The position numbers and the translations under genes were made by a program. This document shows, one piece after another, positions 8,540-18,518 of a stretch of DNA of 24,555 nt; the stretch's first letter is position 1; the number at the start of each line of letters is the position of its first letter. The DNA is from Ophiothrix spiculata (Eukaryota > Echinodermata > Ophiuroidea > Amphilepidida > Ophiotrichidae). The DNA lies in NCBI GenBank assembly GCA_000969725.1, contig JXSR01S023097.1. One strand, given 5' to 3'. A model generated the notes under the pieces. It worked only from the letters and a program-made list of their open reading frames with translations, was not told where the DNA came from and did not search any database.

Positions 8540-9522
8540 GTAAGTAATAAGTAAAATTTTATTTTTTCAAATCAGGGGATGGGTGGGTGGGGTGGACTCA
8601 TATTTGATGTAAAAGTGCTGCCGTGAATCTCCTATGTAGTCTTTTTGGTGACAAAAGGGTCCTTTCAGTGACAAAGTGCACAAGAATGGGAGGACTTTGA
8701 GTTAAATGCATAAAAAGTAGGGTTGTTTCAGGTCAAAATAACCAACATTTTTGACATGTTTTGCAAAATTTGAAAAAAAAAAACATTTTTCAGGCTGGAT
8801 ATTGTCATGTTTTTGATTAATAAATAAGAAACCAGTGTGTCAGGTTCTTTCAGTGACCTGTTACAAGGAGTTACAGTTGGTGAAAATGGAAATCTTTGCT
8901 GACACCGAGCAAAAAAGTGGGGTGTTTTGGGGTGCACTTTTTGGTGGCACATGGCACTTAACTCACAGTTGAATGCCCCTGAGCTTTGATACAACCATGA
9001 CTAGCAATGACCACCTGCAACTGCTAATCATCAAGAAGCCGTAAAATAGATGGGAAGACCATGAGTCAAAAGTCTATCAGTTGGCAGAAGCTTGTGTCTT
9101 ATATATTAATAACCTATGTAACAACAATATTATTTCTACTTTTATGCTAACAACTGCATGGTCATTATCAGGTAACAATGACTTCTGTTAATGGACTGTG
9201 TGAATGCAGTAGTTGCAATAATAGCGCTTATACTTTCAACGCAACAAAACACGCACGCAATGAAATTGTGAAGGTCGAGTTTGACTAAACACAATCTATC
9301 AAGCAGTGTCTGGACTGATCTATGTTTTTAGCAGATGGAAAAGAGACAACTTAATAAAAGTATGATTTTCACTCAATTTTGGTCATTAATATGTTCTGAG
9401 CTGTCCGATTTACTGTAAAATCAGAACCACAATATCGGACAGAATACAAAATATCAGATTTTAAACATAATAATTATAAAATGTGATTTTTTTTTTCATG
9501 ATATTCAAAGATATAATTGGTC
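8540..9522 (+). other. Start of ALDH5A1 intron 3
   Basis: AT-rich sequence without a gene. It contains a 9-bp inverted pair CTGTCCGAT/ATCGGACAG at about 9399-9443 and nothing else recognised. Confidence 0.6.
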
Positions 9523-10291
9523 TCCCTATGAGTTTTAAAAATATCGAGCTCAATGCTGCGCGTCTCACACAATATTTTGCACAACTCATAGCTCGACCAA
9601 TATCTTTTTGTATCATGCTCAATCCGCACAATTTTCAGGGGTGTGAGTTCAGATTTTTTATGCCTTCAAAAGAGTCATAATATCATTTTTGTTATTTTCA
9701 GCCTGTTTTTTGCATTTTGTCACTATTTTCAATTTTTTTTATCAGCTGACTCTCACAGCCCTGAAATTTATATCAAAATCAGTAAGAATTTTAAAAATAA
9801 AATGATGGTTATTAAAGCAATACTAGAAAGTGTTAAAAATGAAGCATGCTCTGTCACCCATGACTTGATTTTTTTAGCTCTTAAAAACACTTTTAGATAG
9901 TCACGTTCCTTCATTTGATGTTGTTTTTACTATAAACCATATTTGATCAAAATCTTATAGTATCGCTTCAATGACAATAATAACTTTGCACCATCTTTTA
10001 ATTTGGTCATTGTTTAAAATCGTCAGTGTTTGTTTTGTGCCTCGGTTCTTTGCTTTGGGAACTGCGCTCCCTCAAAAAAGTACCTCGGCCCAAAACTAAC
10101 ACCTCCAATTTTAAACAATGACCTCAAAAAGATGGTTAGCAGTTATTATGTCTATCTAATGTTATAGTTGTGTCTAAACTGATGTCAAACAAAATAGGTA
10201 TAGGTTAATCCTTTCACAAATCTTTTATTTGGTTTATCCTATGCACAAATTTAATCAAGCATAAAATCTTGTATAAAGGGATTGAAAGATT
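9523..10291 (+). repeat. First copy of the sequence flanking the gap
   Basis: Positions 9523-9879 match 10342-10700 and 9880-10291 match 10895-11306 at very high identity. This copy stops exactly where the 50-N gap starts. It lacks the 194 bp (10701-10894) that the second copy has. It includes a long imperfect hairpin at 9991-10135 with perfect 16-base arms GGTCATTGTTTAAAAT. Confidence 0.92.
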
Positions 10292-10341
10292 NNNNNNNNN
10301 NNNNNNNNNNNNNNNNNNNNNNNNNNNNNNNNNNNNNNNNN
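10292..10341. other. Assembly gap of 50 N
   Basis: A run of exactly 50 undetermined bases inside intron 3. The round number suggests a placeholder length, not a measured gap. Confidence 0.98.
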
Positions 10342-11306
10342 TCCCTATGAGTTTTAAAAATATCGAGCTCAATGCTGCGCGTCTCACACAATATTTCACA
10401 CAACTCATAGCTCGACCAATATCTTTTTGTATCATGCTCAATCCGCACAATTTTCAGTGGTGTGAGTTCAGATTTTTTATGCCTTCAAAAGAGTCATATA
10501 TCATTTTTGTTATTTTTAGCCTGTTTTTTGCATTTTTTCACTATTTTCAGATTTTTTCTATCAGCTGACACTCTCAGCCCTGAAATTTATATCAAAATCA
10601 GTAAGATTTTTAAAAATAAAATGATGGTTATTAAAGCAATACTAGAAAGTGTTAAAAATGAAGCACGCTCTGTCACCCATGACTTTGGATTTTTTTAGCT
10701 TATTGGGTTTGTTTAGAGTAGAAATTAATACCCTCAAAATAATTTGGCTCAAATAAGCTCACTTTTTCTGTTATCGCCATTTGTCGAATTAAATTTGGGA
10801 TCCCAAATTTAATTCCTCATGTATTAGTATTGGAAAGAATGCATGTGCTTTTTATCCATTTTTTGGTGGCAAAACAATTTTTTGAAAACATACTCTTAAA
10901 AACACTTTTAGATGGTCACGTTCCTTCATTTGATGTTGTTTTTACTATAAACCATATTTGATCAAAATCTTATAGTATCGCTTCAATGACAATAATAACT
11001 TTGCACCATCTTTTAATTTGGTCATTGTTTAAAATCGTCAGTGTTTGTTTTGTGCCTCGGTTCTTTGCTTTGGGAACTGCGCTCCCTCAAAAAAGTACCT
11101 CGGCCCAAAACTAACACCTCCAATTTTAAACAATGACCTCAAAAAGATGGTTAGCAGTTATTATGTCTATCTAATGTTATAGTTGTGTCTAAACTGATGT
11201 CAAACAAAATAGGTATAGGTTAATCCTTTCACAAATCTTTTATTTGGTTTATCCTATGCACAAATTTAATCAAGCATAAAATCTTGTATAAAGGGATTGA
11301 AAGATT
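10342..11306 (+). repeat. Second copy of the sequence flanking the gap
   Basis: It starts at the first base after the gap and parallels 9523-10291 until 11306, where the other copy ends at the gap. The two copies differ by scattered substitutions, one-to-two-base indels and a 194-bp extra segment at 10701-10894. The hairpin recurs at 11006-11150. Confidence 0.92.
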
Positions 11307-11929
11307 GCAGTCATTATTGAGTCTCTCTTTGTAAAACAAATATCTACTACTTTCATCACTGGCAATTTGTAAAAAAAAAGCCCTCAAAATGACCAGAGGT
11401 GGACTTAATGGTTCATTTTTAGTGGTCAGTCACATGGGGTCAGTCAAATATGAAATGGATATGGGTGTAAGGCCTGCACTCCGACAGGCTTGGGCATTCG
11501 GTGAGAGCGCAGACTCAAAAAATGAGGGGTCACTGGGTGAGAGCATGATTTTTGAAAAATACAAAAATATAAAAATTATGGGTCTTTGGGTGAGAGCACA
11601 TGCAACTGTAAAAAATTAGGGATCTTTGGGTGATAGCGATGCTGAAAAGGGGGGTCTTTTGAACCCCCCCCTGGAAGCCACATATGAAGTGTCCTAAAAT
11701 AGGAGCCAGACTGTATAGCAAATACAGTAAATTATTACAAAAACAATCAAGAAATTGTCCACTTTATCATTTTTGAACATCAACCAAGTACATGTGACCT
11801 CTATGTTGTTTGTTTGAAGAGCGATTTTTTATTAGTATCATTAAGGTTTCAGTTTCGATTGGTTTTTCCAAGAACAACAATGAATATGATAATCATAAAA
11901 TGGGGGATAACAGCAATAAAGATCAGCGC
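11307..11929 (+). other. Intron 3 with degenerate GGTGAGAGC repeats
   Basis: Between 11490 and 11660, four diverged copies of GGGTCTTTGGGTGAGAGC recur every ~40-55 bp. The rest is unremarkable, and no gene is seen. Confidence 0.6.
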
Positions 11930-12207
11930 TTGTCCGTGGCCGAGTGGTTAGATCTATGCTTGAATAGATTTGTGGGTTCGAACCCCGCCTAATCCACTTG
12001 ACTGCAAAACGGCGAAAAGTAAAATTGTTCCGTCTACTCAGATCTTTCAGGTAATGACAGATTTCCCTAGACGTAAAACGTTGTTTGTAAATAAAAATTG
12101 GTATCGTACCCCTGGGGCTCAGGGAAGAACAGAAGCTACTTGATAGAATCTGACTGAGTTACCCAGGTTAAATAAGAAAAAACAAACAAACAAACAAACA
12201 AACAAAC
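11930..12207 (+). mobile_element. tRNA-derived SINE
   Basis: An RNA polymerase III A box TGGCCGAGTGG (11937-11947) is followed 27 bases later by a B box GGTTCGAACCC (11975-11985). The T-stem/loop GTGGG-TTCGAAC-CCCGC is intact, but no acceptor stem pairs and no variable arm is present, so this is not a working tRNA. The GTGGCCGAGTGGTTA start resembles tRNA-Ser. A ~180-bp body ends with GAGTTACCCAGGTTAAATAAG and an (AAAC)n tail at 12177-12207. Target duplications are not clear. The orientation is the same as the gene. Confidence 0.85.
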
Positions 12208-12359
12208 ATTGGACACAAAGAGAAGGTAACAAAAGACAAGACAAGACGATAGATAAGTTCAGATGTGTTTTGGACAGAATCAAAGACAACATATGAAAAT
12301 TAAGCAGCAAAATCACAAGAATAAGAAAAAAGCAATAAACTAAATATTGTGTTGAAAAA

Positions 12360-13230
12360 ATCCCTTACCCAAATCACTAACCTTTTGTTAACTTTTCCTT
12401 AACATTTAGTAATCAGTAAATTTAAACCTTTAAAGGTTAATATGCACATATTAAACCTAATGGTAAATTTGAAAAGTTAAGGTTGAGAAAAATGCTAGTT
12501 AACCTTATATAGAGGCAAACTATTTAAATAAGCTAAACCTTGAAAGGTTAAGTGATGGTAACAAGAAAGGTTAAGGTTAGGTTTCTTAACCTTTAATGTT
12601 AAGCTTCTAAACCTTAAATGCTAGTTAACCTTATATAGAGGCGAAATATTTAAATGAGCTAAACCTTGAATGGTTAAGCAATGGTTAACAAGAAAGGTTA
12701 AGGTTAGGCTTCTTAACAATGTGTGTCAGACACTATAAGCTTAATACTTCATTTACACATTGCAATATCAAACTGCTTAGTTTTGTCAAAACTAAACTCA
12801 TCCAATGCAATACACACCTAAGTGATCAGTAGCATCTATGGACCTTACAACAAATATAAAAAATACATACCTACAAAGGCCAAAACCATTGAAAACCATT
12901 TAACACAGCCAGCAGACGATCAAATTTGAAATTTGTAGAATCAATTAACCTTTGACCTCTAAACCTTTTCACTTAAAGGCTAAGGACAAAGGCTTAGCAC
13001 TTAGATTTTTTTTCACTAAAGGTTAAGGACTTCGAAATTTTGGCAATTAAGGCTAAGAGTGTGTCCTGAAAGGTTAAATTTTAAAGATTAAGGTTAAGAA
13101 TTCACAGCTGTTAACCTTAAATTGGTAATAAGGTTAAGAAAATATGTATGTTAACCTTTAAATGTCAATGAAAGACTAAGAAAAGGCTATCTTAACCTTT
13201 CCATTGGGTAAGGGTTAAGTGAATATGGTT
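12360..13230. repeat. Block dense in AAGGTTAA / TTAACCTT
   Basis: The octamer AAGGTTAA, its complement and one-base variants occur more than twenty times in both orientations, often as back-to-back pairs such as AACCTTTAAAGGTTAA (12425-12440). A 126-bp tandem duplication lies inside it (12492-12590 and 12618-12717, both starting ATGCTAGTTAACC). There is no coding frame. Confidence 0.75.
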
Positions 13231-13289
13231 GGTTACCAAACTACAACAGATTGGACTTAAGGCACATAATGTGAAAGAAGATATTAGTC

Positions 13290-14445
13290 TTAACAGTAGG
13301 ATAGCCAAAACGCGAGATCAAAGGATGCCAACAAAATTATTAAACACAAGGACTTTGCAGCGCTGAACTGCGCACTTTTGGGGTCGAAGATGATGTTGTT
13401 TCCCCGCGATATTTTGAAATATTTTTTTTAATCAATAAAAACAATTCTGTTTATCGCCCTGGATTTTTAAAGTTATCACATTAAAGTTCAGGAAATACTC
13501 TTTCAAACCCATATTTTCTTTACAAATATTATTTAATTATAATTGTACAATCTTCATCTAAAGTTTTTGTTGTAAAATAACAACTTGAAACTAAAAAGTT
13601 TGTTTACATTTTTGTTCTCCGAATAGAAAAATATCCAACGCTCTACAGTATTCAACATTATTTTAATTCGCCAGAACAAACTTTGATTTATAAAAGCCAG
13701 CTATTTCCAGATGGGCACCCTCCAGGAAAGCATGAAATTAACAATAAATTATCATAACATTAGCCTTCGATAATACACATTTTACGGCCATTTTTACCTG
13801 TCTTTGAGAGGCAAACACATTTTTTCCACTGCGAGATGTTTAGAAAAACCTGCGTGGAGTAGCAAAATGCAGAAGAATTTACGCATTTATCCTCCAAATA
13901 ACGCAAGCGCGATATCGCCCAAAATTAAGAAGTAGGCTGATGGGGTAAAAATAGCGACATGATATTGAGAAATCAAATAAATATTAACAAAATCCTTTCT
14001 TGTCAAATATCCAAAGTTTGGAAAAACTAATAAGAGTAGGTTGTAGATCAGCAATAGATCTTTATATTTACAGAAATTCAGAGATGGACTCCTCATAATT
14101 TTGAAAATATAGATGAAACGCAGTTTGACTGGGTCGGTTTTGAAGGTAATTCTGGGGAGTTTTCTTGACGTAAATGTGGGACAAAAGTGATATGATCAAG
14201 TATTAAAACATCTTCAAACTCAATGATTTTAATGATGATAACAACCATATAATTTGAAGTGTTTGCAACATAATCCTGTTCAAAGCGTTTGTTTTCATGA
14301 ATGCAAATTCGAAAATGATATTTGTGAAAAATATTTACCTTTTGTGGTTATTTTTGCTTGCCAAAACTGCTGCGTAAGGCTACGCGGGACATCACGTAAT
14401 GTTTAAAAAATTGACGCAAAAGGCTGCTGGCTGTCCTACTGTTAA
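13290..14445. mobile_element. TTAA-flanked non-autonomous DNA transposon, ~1.15 kb
   Basis: TTAA at 13290-13293 precedes CAGTAGGATAGCC, and GGCTGTCCTACTG at 14429-14441 is followed by TTAA (14442-14445). The inverted ends differ at one base, with looser symmetry inside (AAAACGC/GACGCAAAA). TTAA duplications are typical of piggyBac and Kolobok families, and a CAG-type end would favour Kolobok (inference). No transposase frame over 70 codons is present. Confidence 0.7.
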
Positions 14446-14948
14446 GGCATATTTGAATTTAGTAAAGAATTATGATGGATATCTTCAGCAATAACATTTA
14501 ACATTAATAATGGACCCGATCCTCAGGAATAACATTTAACATTAATAATGGACCCTGTCTTCTGATTACTTGGCAGATCAGTATGAAAGTTAAAGCCTAT
14601 AAGAATTAGAAAACCTGATCTAATACATATAGATGGATCTAACTGTATTGAAATAGTCAATTAAAATAGTAGGAACTGAATAAAAATTGAATTTATACAT
14701 AAACTAAGCAATCTCTAACTTATGAATATCATGTTAATGTTTTATCGTTATTGCTATGGTGAAATTTTGCGATAAGCTTGAACATTTTGCGATAAGCTTT
14801 GTAATATATTATCTTTTTCATTTCAGACAATTTTCTGTCATCAAACGTTCTGACATTGTCGTTGTGTTCATTCATCTTCATTACTCAAAATGGTTATTTA
14901 TTCTATGACATCAAGCTGTAATAATTTCAGATTAATTTTTGTTTTCAG
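14446..14948 (+). other. End of ALDH5A1 intron 3
   Basis: A 38-bp tandem duplication (AATAACATTTAACATTAATA from 14490 and from 14528) and a short duplicate of TTTTGCGATAAGCTT (14766, 14787) precede a normal polypyrimidine tract and acceptor. Confidence 0.7.
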
Positions 14949-15065
14949 TGGAATTTTCCGAGTGCCATGATAACCAGAAAACTTGGTGCCGCATTAGCCG
15001 CTGGTTGTACGGCGGTAATAAAGCCAGCCGAGGATACGCCCTTCTCAGCCCTGGCTCTAGCTGCG
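14949..15065 (+). CDS. ALDH5A1: SSADH exon 4 (residues 164-202)
   Basis: This 117-bp phase 0 exon has acceptor TTTTTGTTTTCAG and donor GCG|GTAAGT. It begins with [11 protein letters not shown], which carries the oxyanion-hole Asn (N165) and an Arg (R173) that corresponds by spacing to human Arg213, a substrate-carboxylate ligand. It continues with [19 protein letters not shown], where K188 of the IKPAE motif contacts the cofactor in the family, and ends SALALAA. All key residues are intact. A diverged copy of the exon's last ~21 bases with its donor lies 138 bp downstream. Confidence 0.93.
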
Positions 15066-15176
15066 GTAAGTAAATACTTGGTATTGGATGTGCATGGTGT
15101 GTACAGGAGTGGGGTGCATTTGCTGATATATGTTAGGGCTTATTGGATGTGCATGAGGTTGGATAGAGCCGGGGGA

Positions 15177-15236
15177 CCTTAATCAGCTCTGGCTCTTGCT
15201 GCCGTGAGTAAAGACATTGATATAGAGTGTGCATGG
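15177..15236 (+). repeat. Diverged copy of the exon 4 / intron 4 junction
   Basis: TCAGCTCTGGCTCTTGCTGC followed by C|GTGAGTAAA repeats the exon end TCAGCCCTGGCTCTAGCTGC, G|GTAAGTAAA, exactly 138 bp downstream (15045 to 15183). Similarity continues into the intron through TGTGCATGG. The copied residues SALALAA are kept and the donor remains a good consensus. An in-frame TAA at 15180-15182 precedes the copy, so reading through from the real exon would terminate. Confidence 0.8.
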
Positions 15237-15277
15237 CTTGGGCTAACAGTAAATTTAACGGTAAATTAAGTAAAATA

Positions 15278-15860
15278 TACCGTACTGACGTGTGTATGGT
15301 CCCACCCCTTTTTTACCTCAGATTTCATTCAAATTAGGGGTAGGACTTAAATCTGGGAACTTACATAAATTCATAAATCAACGTTAATTGTAGTATTTTC
15401 GTGTCGATTTTGAGTCGCCATTTTGACAGGTTACAATCACGATTGCGCATGTCTGCCAAGTTGCTCATGCTCTTTTAATTTTATCGTTATACTACCATAA
15501 ACATCGCCGTCTGTTGACGAAGACATTCAACAGATGCAAAAAAATAGTTCACAGATTGCGATGTTTAAAAAAAAATATAGAGAAAAGGCGATCTTCCTGC
15601 AATTGACATTGCATTTGGCGATAAAGTTTGCAACTATATTTGGAAGTAGATTTTGATATTTGATCATTTTTAAGGTCATTTAGCAACTTATATGGCCATC
15701 AGTGTAATGATTATTGGAATATTTTGTTAATGATAATTTGGTAACTCCTAAAAATACCAATGGGACTTAACACGCGTGTACATTAATTTCACAATATTTT
15801 TGTAAATTTAGGGGGGGCGACTTAAATCGAGTATGGGATTATACACGCGTCAGTACGGTA
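15278..15860. mobile_element. MITE with CCGTACTGACG terminal repeats
   Basis: TACCGTACTGACGTGTGTAT at 15278 is matched by a reverse complement ending at 15860 with about three mismatches in 26 bases. TA flanks both ends. Inner sub-terminal blocks also pair (GGACTTAAATC... with GGCGACTTAAATCG). It is surrounded by GGTAAATTAAG/CTTAATTTACC inverted motifs that may belong to an older host repeat. It has no coding capacity. Confidence 0.8.
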
Positions 15861-16286
15861 ATAATTTGAAACAAACGTGAAGAAAAAAAAATTGGCATAT
15901 TTTACTTTATTTTACCTATTTGACTTAATTTACCACTTTTAGGCCAGTAATTTAATTACCATGTAAATTAAGTGGTAAATTACCAATTTACATTGATCAT
16001 TGCATGAATGTAAACCAAATTCTGTAAAATTAATTCAATGGAACTATATTATTATCATTAGATTTCCTACAAATCATATCTGTATGGTGCGCATTCCAAG
16101 AGCATATGAGACTATACAATATGACTGCGTACATGATGATTAGCTTAATGTTCATGTGAAAAGATAGCGTTTTTATATTGCGACGGTGATACGCTTGTTT
16201 TCGATATGCATTAGTTGCATTCCGATGTTCATGATTTGTAGGGACTTTAGTGGTTTCAATAATAAGTCCTATTATTTCTTTGACAG
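15861..16286 (+). other. End of ALDH5A1 intron 4
   Basis: AT-rich sequence with repeated GTAAATTA/TAATTTAC motifs at 15895-15995. No gene or other element is recognised. Confidence 0.6.
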
Positions 16287-16430
16287 ATTGCTGAGGAGGC
16301 TGGAGTTCCCCCTGGAGTAATAAATGTGGTGACTGCTTCACGTGAAAACACGCCCTCTGTTGGCAAGGTATTGTGCGAGAGTCCCCTGGTAGCCACCGTC
16401 TCATTTACAGGCTCTACAGCAACAGGGAAG
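16287..16430 (+). CDS. ALDH5A1: SSADH exon 5 (residues 203-250)
   Basis: This 144-bp phase 0 exon has acceptor ATTTCTTTGACAG and donor AAG|GTATGC. It encodes IAEEAGVPPGVINVVTASR, the conserved EAGVPxGVxNVV helix and strand, and then the Rossmann-type turn VSFTGSTATGK (F242-K250), where the GxxxxG spacing (G244, G249) is kept. Known family members hold the NAD pyrophosphate and adenosine at this turn. The exon aligns without gaps to human and E. coli enzymes in the FTGST region. The segment between (about residues 221-234) is more variable. Confidence 0.92.
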
Positions 16431-17022
16431 GTATGCATTAAACCATGTAGCTGAATAAATGTAATCCCTCATGAGTCCTGTGGGTATAGTGCACTATCAT
16501 AATCCTATGTATTGACTTGTGTTCATTTCAAAGGATGTCGCCCATGTTATAACTACATAGGTATGTTTAAAAAAAAGGACCTCTATAATATATGACACTA
16601 TGATATAATGATCATTTTTGTATAGTGATTTTCCATTTGGATTATAGATCCTATTGATCAAACCACTCATAATGCACTGTTGGTAAATCGGCACAACAAA
16701 TTCACTTCACTTAGTGCTTCTGATTTCAAAGCATATTATATCCGTGCTAAAATATAATATTTATGCTTTTTGCAGCTTCTGATATCCTGGGTGGGGCAGA
16801 CAATAATGGAATTATTATAAAGTTACAGTTTTATGTGCAGGAGGAAGACTGGAGTACTGGTGAAGAACGTTTAATCAGGACCAGGACTCAAACCAGGAAC
16901 TAGAACCATGGACTCATTGGTGCAAAGCGAGGGAATTAAGTATCGCTGCACCAACCCACTGTCCCTTTCTCATAAGATTAGGCAATGGATATGAATGCTT
17001 AATTCACTTTTGATCTCAACAG
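16431..17022 (+). other. ALDH5A1 intron 5
   Basis: A 592-bp phase 0 intron with GTATGC and TCAACAG ends. I see no repeat or gene in it. Confidence 0.85.
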
Positions 17023-17166
17023 ATTTTGTTGAAGCAAACAGCCAGCACAGTGAAGCGTGTTTCCATGGAGCTTGGCGGTCTTGCACCATGTATCGTGTTT
17101 GACTCCGCTGATGTTGATAAAGCGGTAGCAGGAGCGTTTGCAGCAAAATTCAGAAATGGTGGCCAG
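17023..17166 (+). CDS. ALDH5A1: SSADH exon 6 (residues 251-298)
   Basis: This 144-bp phase 0 exon has acceptor TGATCTCAACAG and donor CAG|GTATGT. It carries the aldehyde dehydrogenase glutamate-active-site signature [10 protein letters not shown], in which E266 is the general base. It then reads [15 protein letters not shown] and ends KFRNGGQ. R294 sits six residues before the catalytic cysteine, as human Arg334 (substrate binding) does before Cys340. The exon ends immediately before the Ala-Cys of exon 7, so the cysteine motif is split across an intron. No defect is visible. Confidence 0.93.
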
Positions 17167-18360
17167 GTATGTGACTATTGGCCCTTGCATAGATCCGCAA
17201 TTTTGTGGAAAGAGTCTCGTTCTTGAGATCAAATATGCACACAGTTTGGTGCATATCAAACTCAATTGTGTGCCCATGAATTTCAATGCATTCCTTAAGC
17301 ATCACAGATACACAGATGTGTAAAAGGTACATGGTCCAATTTTTCAAATTTAGGGTTTGACTGTTATATGAATGATCACCACTCAAGATGCTTCAATTTC
17401 AAATTTGAGTCAAATCGGAACAACCGTTTTGATTTTGTGAGCAATTTTTTATTTTTCATTTACCTTTACTGTGTAAATAATTTTATGAATACCATAAAAT
17501 TAATAATTTTAATGAAACGGGACATGTTTCAGGTGTAATATTTCACATGGGTAATGAGAAAAATATAAGGAATATTTTGGTGACAGAAAGTTTGAAAAAA
17601 GCTGACCCAATCGGACAGGGCTCCTTTAAAGCACTAAAGTCTATCCGCAGATTGTGGATGCACAAAATCAATATAAGGTTGAAAGATGATACAGATTGCG
17701 TATACCTATTGGAAGATAATCTCAGTGTTAGCAATGCGCCTACAACTTAATTAGGCGCATTGCTATCACTAAGATTGTTGTGTGAGATTATGATATTATA
17801 TAGCCAGTGGCCAAAGATTATGGTATTATATAGCTAGTGGCCAAAGTTCATATCATGTAAGCCTGATTGGTAAAATTTCATTTTCACAGAACTGTGCATT
17901 TTTTTAGAAATTTTAGATATTTATGTGATACTTTTAGTTTTCCTTTAATGTACATGATTTTTGTAATCTCATTGGTCAAACATATTTTAGACAAAACCCG
18001 TAGTCATGGTTTTCAGAAATAGAAATTAATATACCAAGCTCTGAATATATCTTGTATTCCGTAACTTTATAATTGCGCATAAACTCAATATTGCTAGTAA
18101 TTCGTAAAACTGATAATGTGTTTGTGCGTTGTTTAAGCTGCTGCACAAGAGTGTATTGGGTATGTAATGCAGTGTTTACGCAGTGGTCTCAATGTATACA
18201 CTCAAATCAATACGTGCATATCCAAACAAGTGTGCATCAAAGATGCTACTCGGGGTTTTGTTATTGTTTATGACGGTAGGTTTACCAACGAGTTTACAAA
18301 AATCATGTCCACTTTATAGGATAAAATTGTTCTCCCTGCTTGTTCTTACAAAATACGGGA
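17167..18360 (+). other. First part of ALDH5A1 intron 6
   Basis: It contains a hairpin with perfect 12-base arms AGCAATGCGCCT (17730-17741 with 17753-17764) and a 30-bp tandem repeat, two copies (17786-17815, 17816-17845; GATTATGATATTATATAGCC). An open frame at 17547-17750 has no recognisable domain. Confidence 0.7.
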
Positions 18361-18434
18361 AATATCTAGGGTCTGGTGCCATATTCCATTCGGCCTGACC
18401 GCCACGTAGAATATGGTAGCAGACCCTAGATATT
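18361..18434. repeat. 26-bp-arm hairpin
   Basis: AATATCTAGGGTCTGGTGCC and its continuation to 18386 pair with 18409-18434 with two or three mismatches around a 22-nt loop. This is probably a small inverted-repeat element or a terminal relic of the adjoining foldback. Confidence 0.75.
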
Positions 18435-18518
18435 AATATTATCCCTTGTGTAATGTTTATGCAATATAAGGAAGTATTAATGGTTGGGCTACGTATCACA
18501 CGGATACATACTCAATTC

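Noticed and set aside
9483-9900. Open frames repeated on both sides of the gap (9483-9900, 10269-10698)
   Set aside because: They recur only because the DNA is present twice, contain frame-breaking indels between copies and show no family features.
11930-12000. Functional tRNA gene
   Set aside because: The A box, B box and T arm are good, but the 5' flank does not pair with the sequence after the T arm, so there is no acceptor stem; a SINE head explains it.
15066-15182. Extension of exon 4 into the intron (frame open to 15182)
   Set aside because: A strong GTAAGT donor follows GCG and the next exon continues the family sequence exactly; the extension has no homology.
17547-17750. 67-codon open frame in intron 6
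   Set aside because: No recognisable motif, no splice signals of its own and an intronic position; probably chance.
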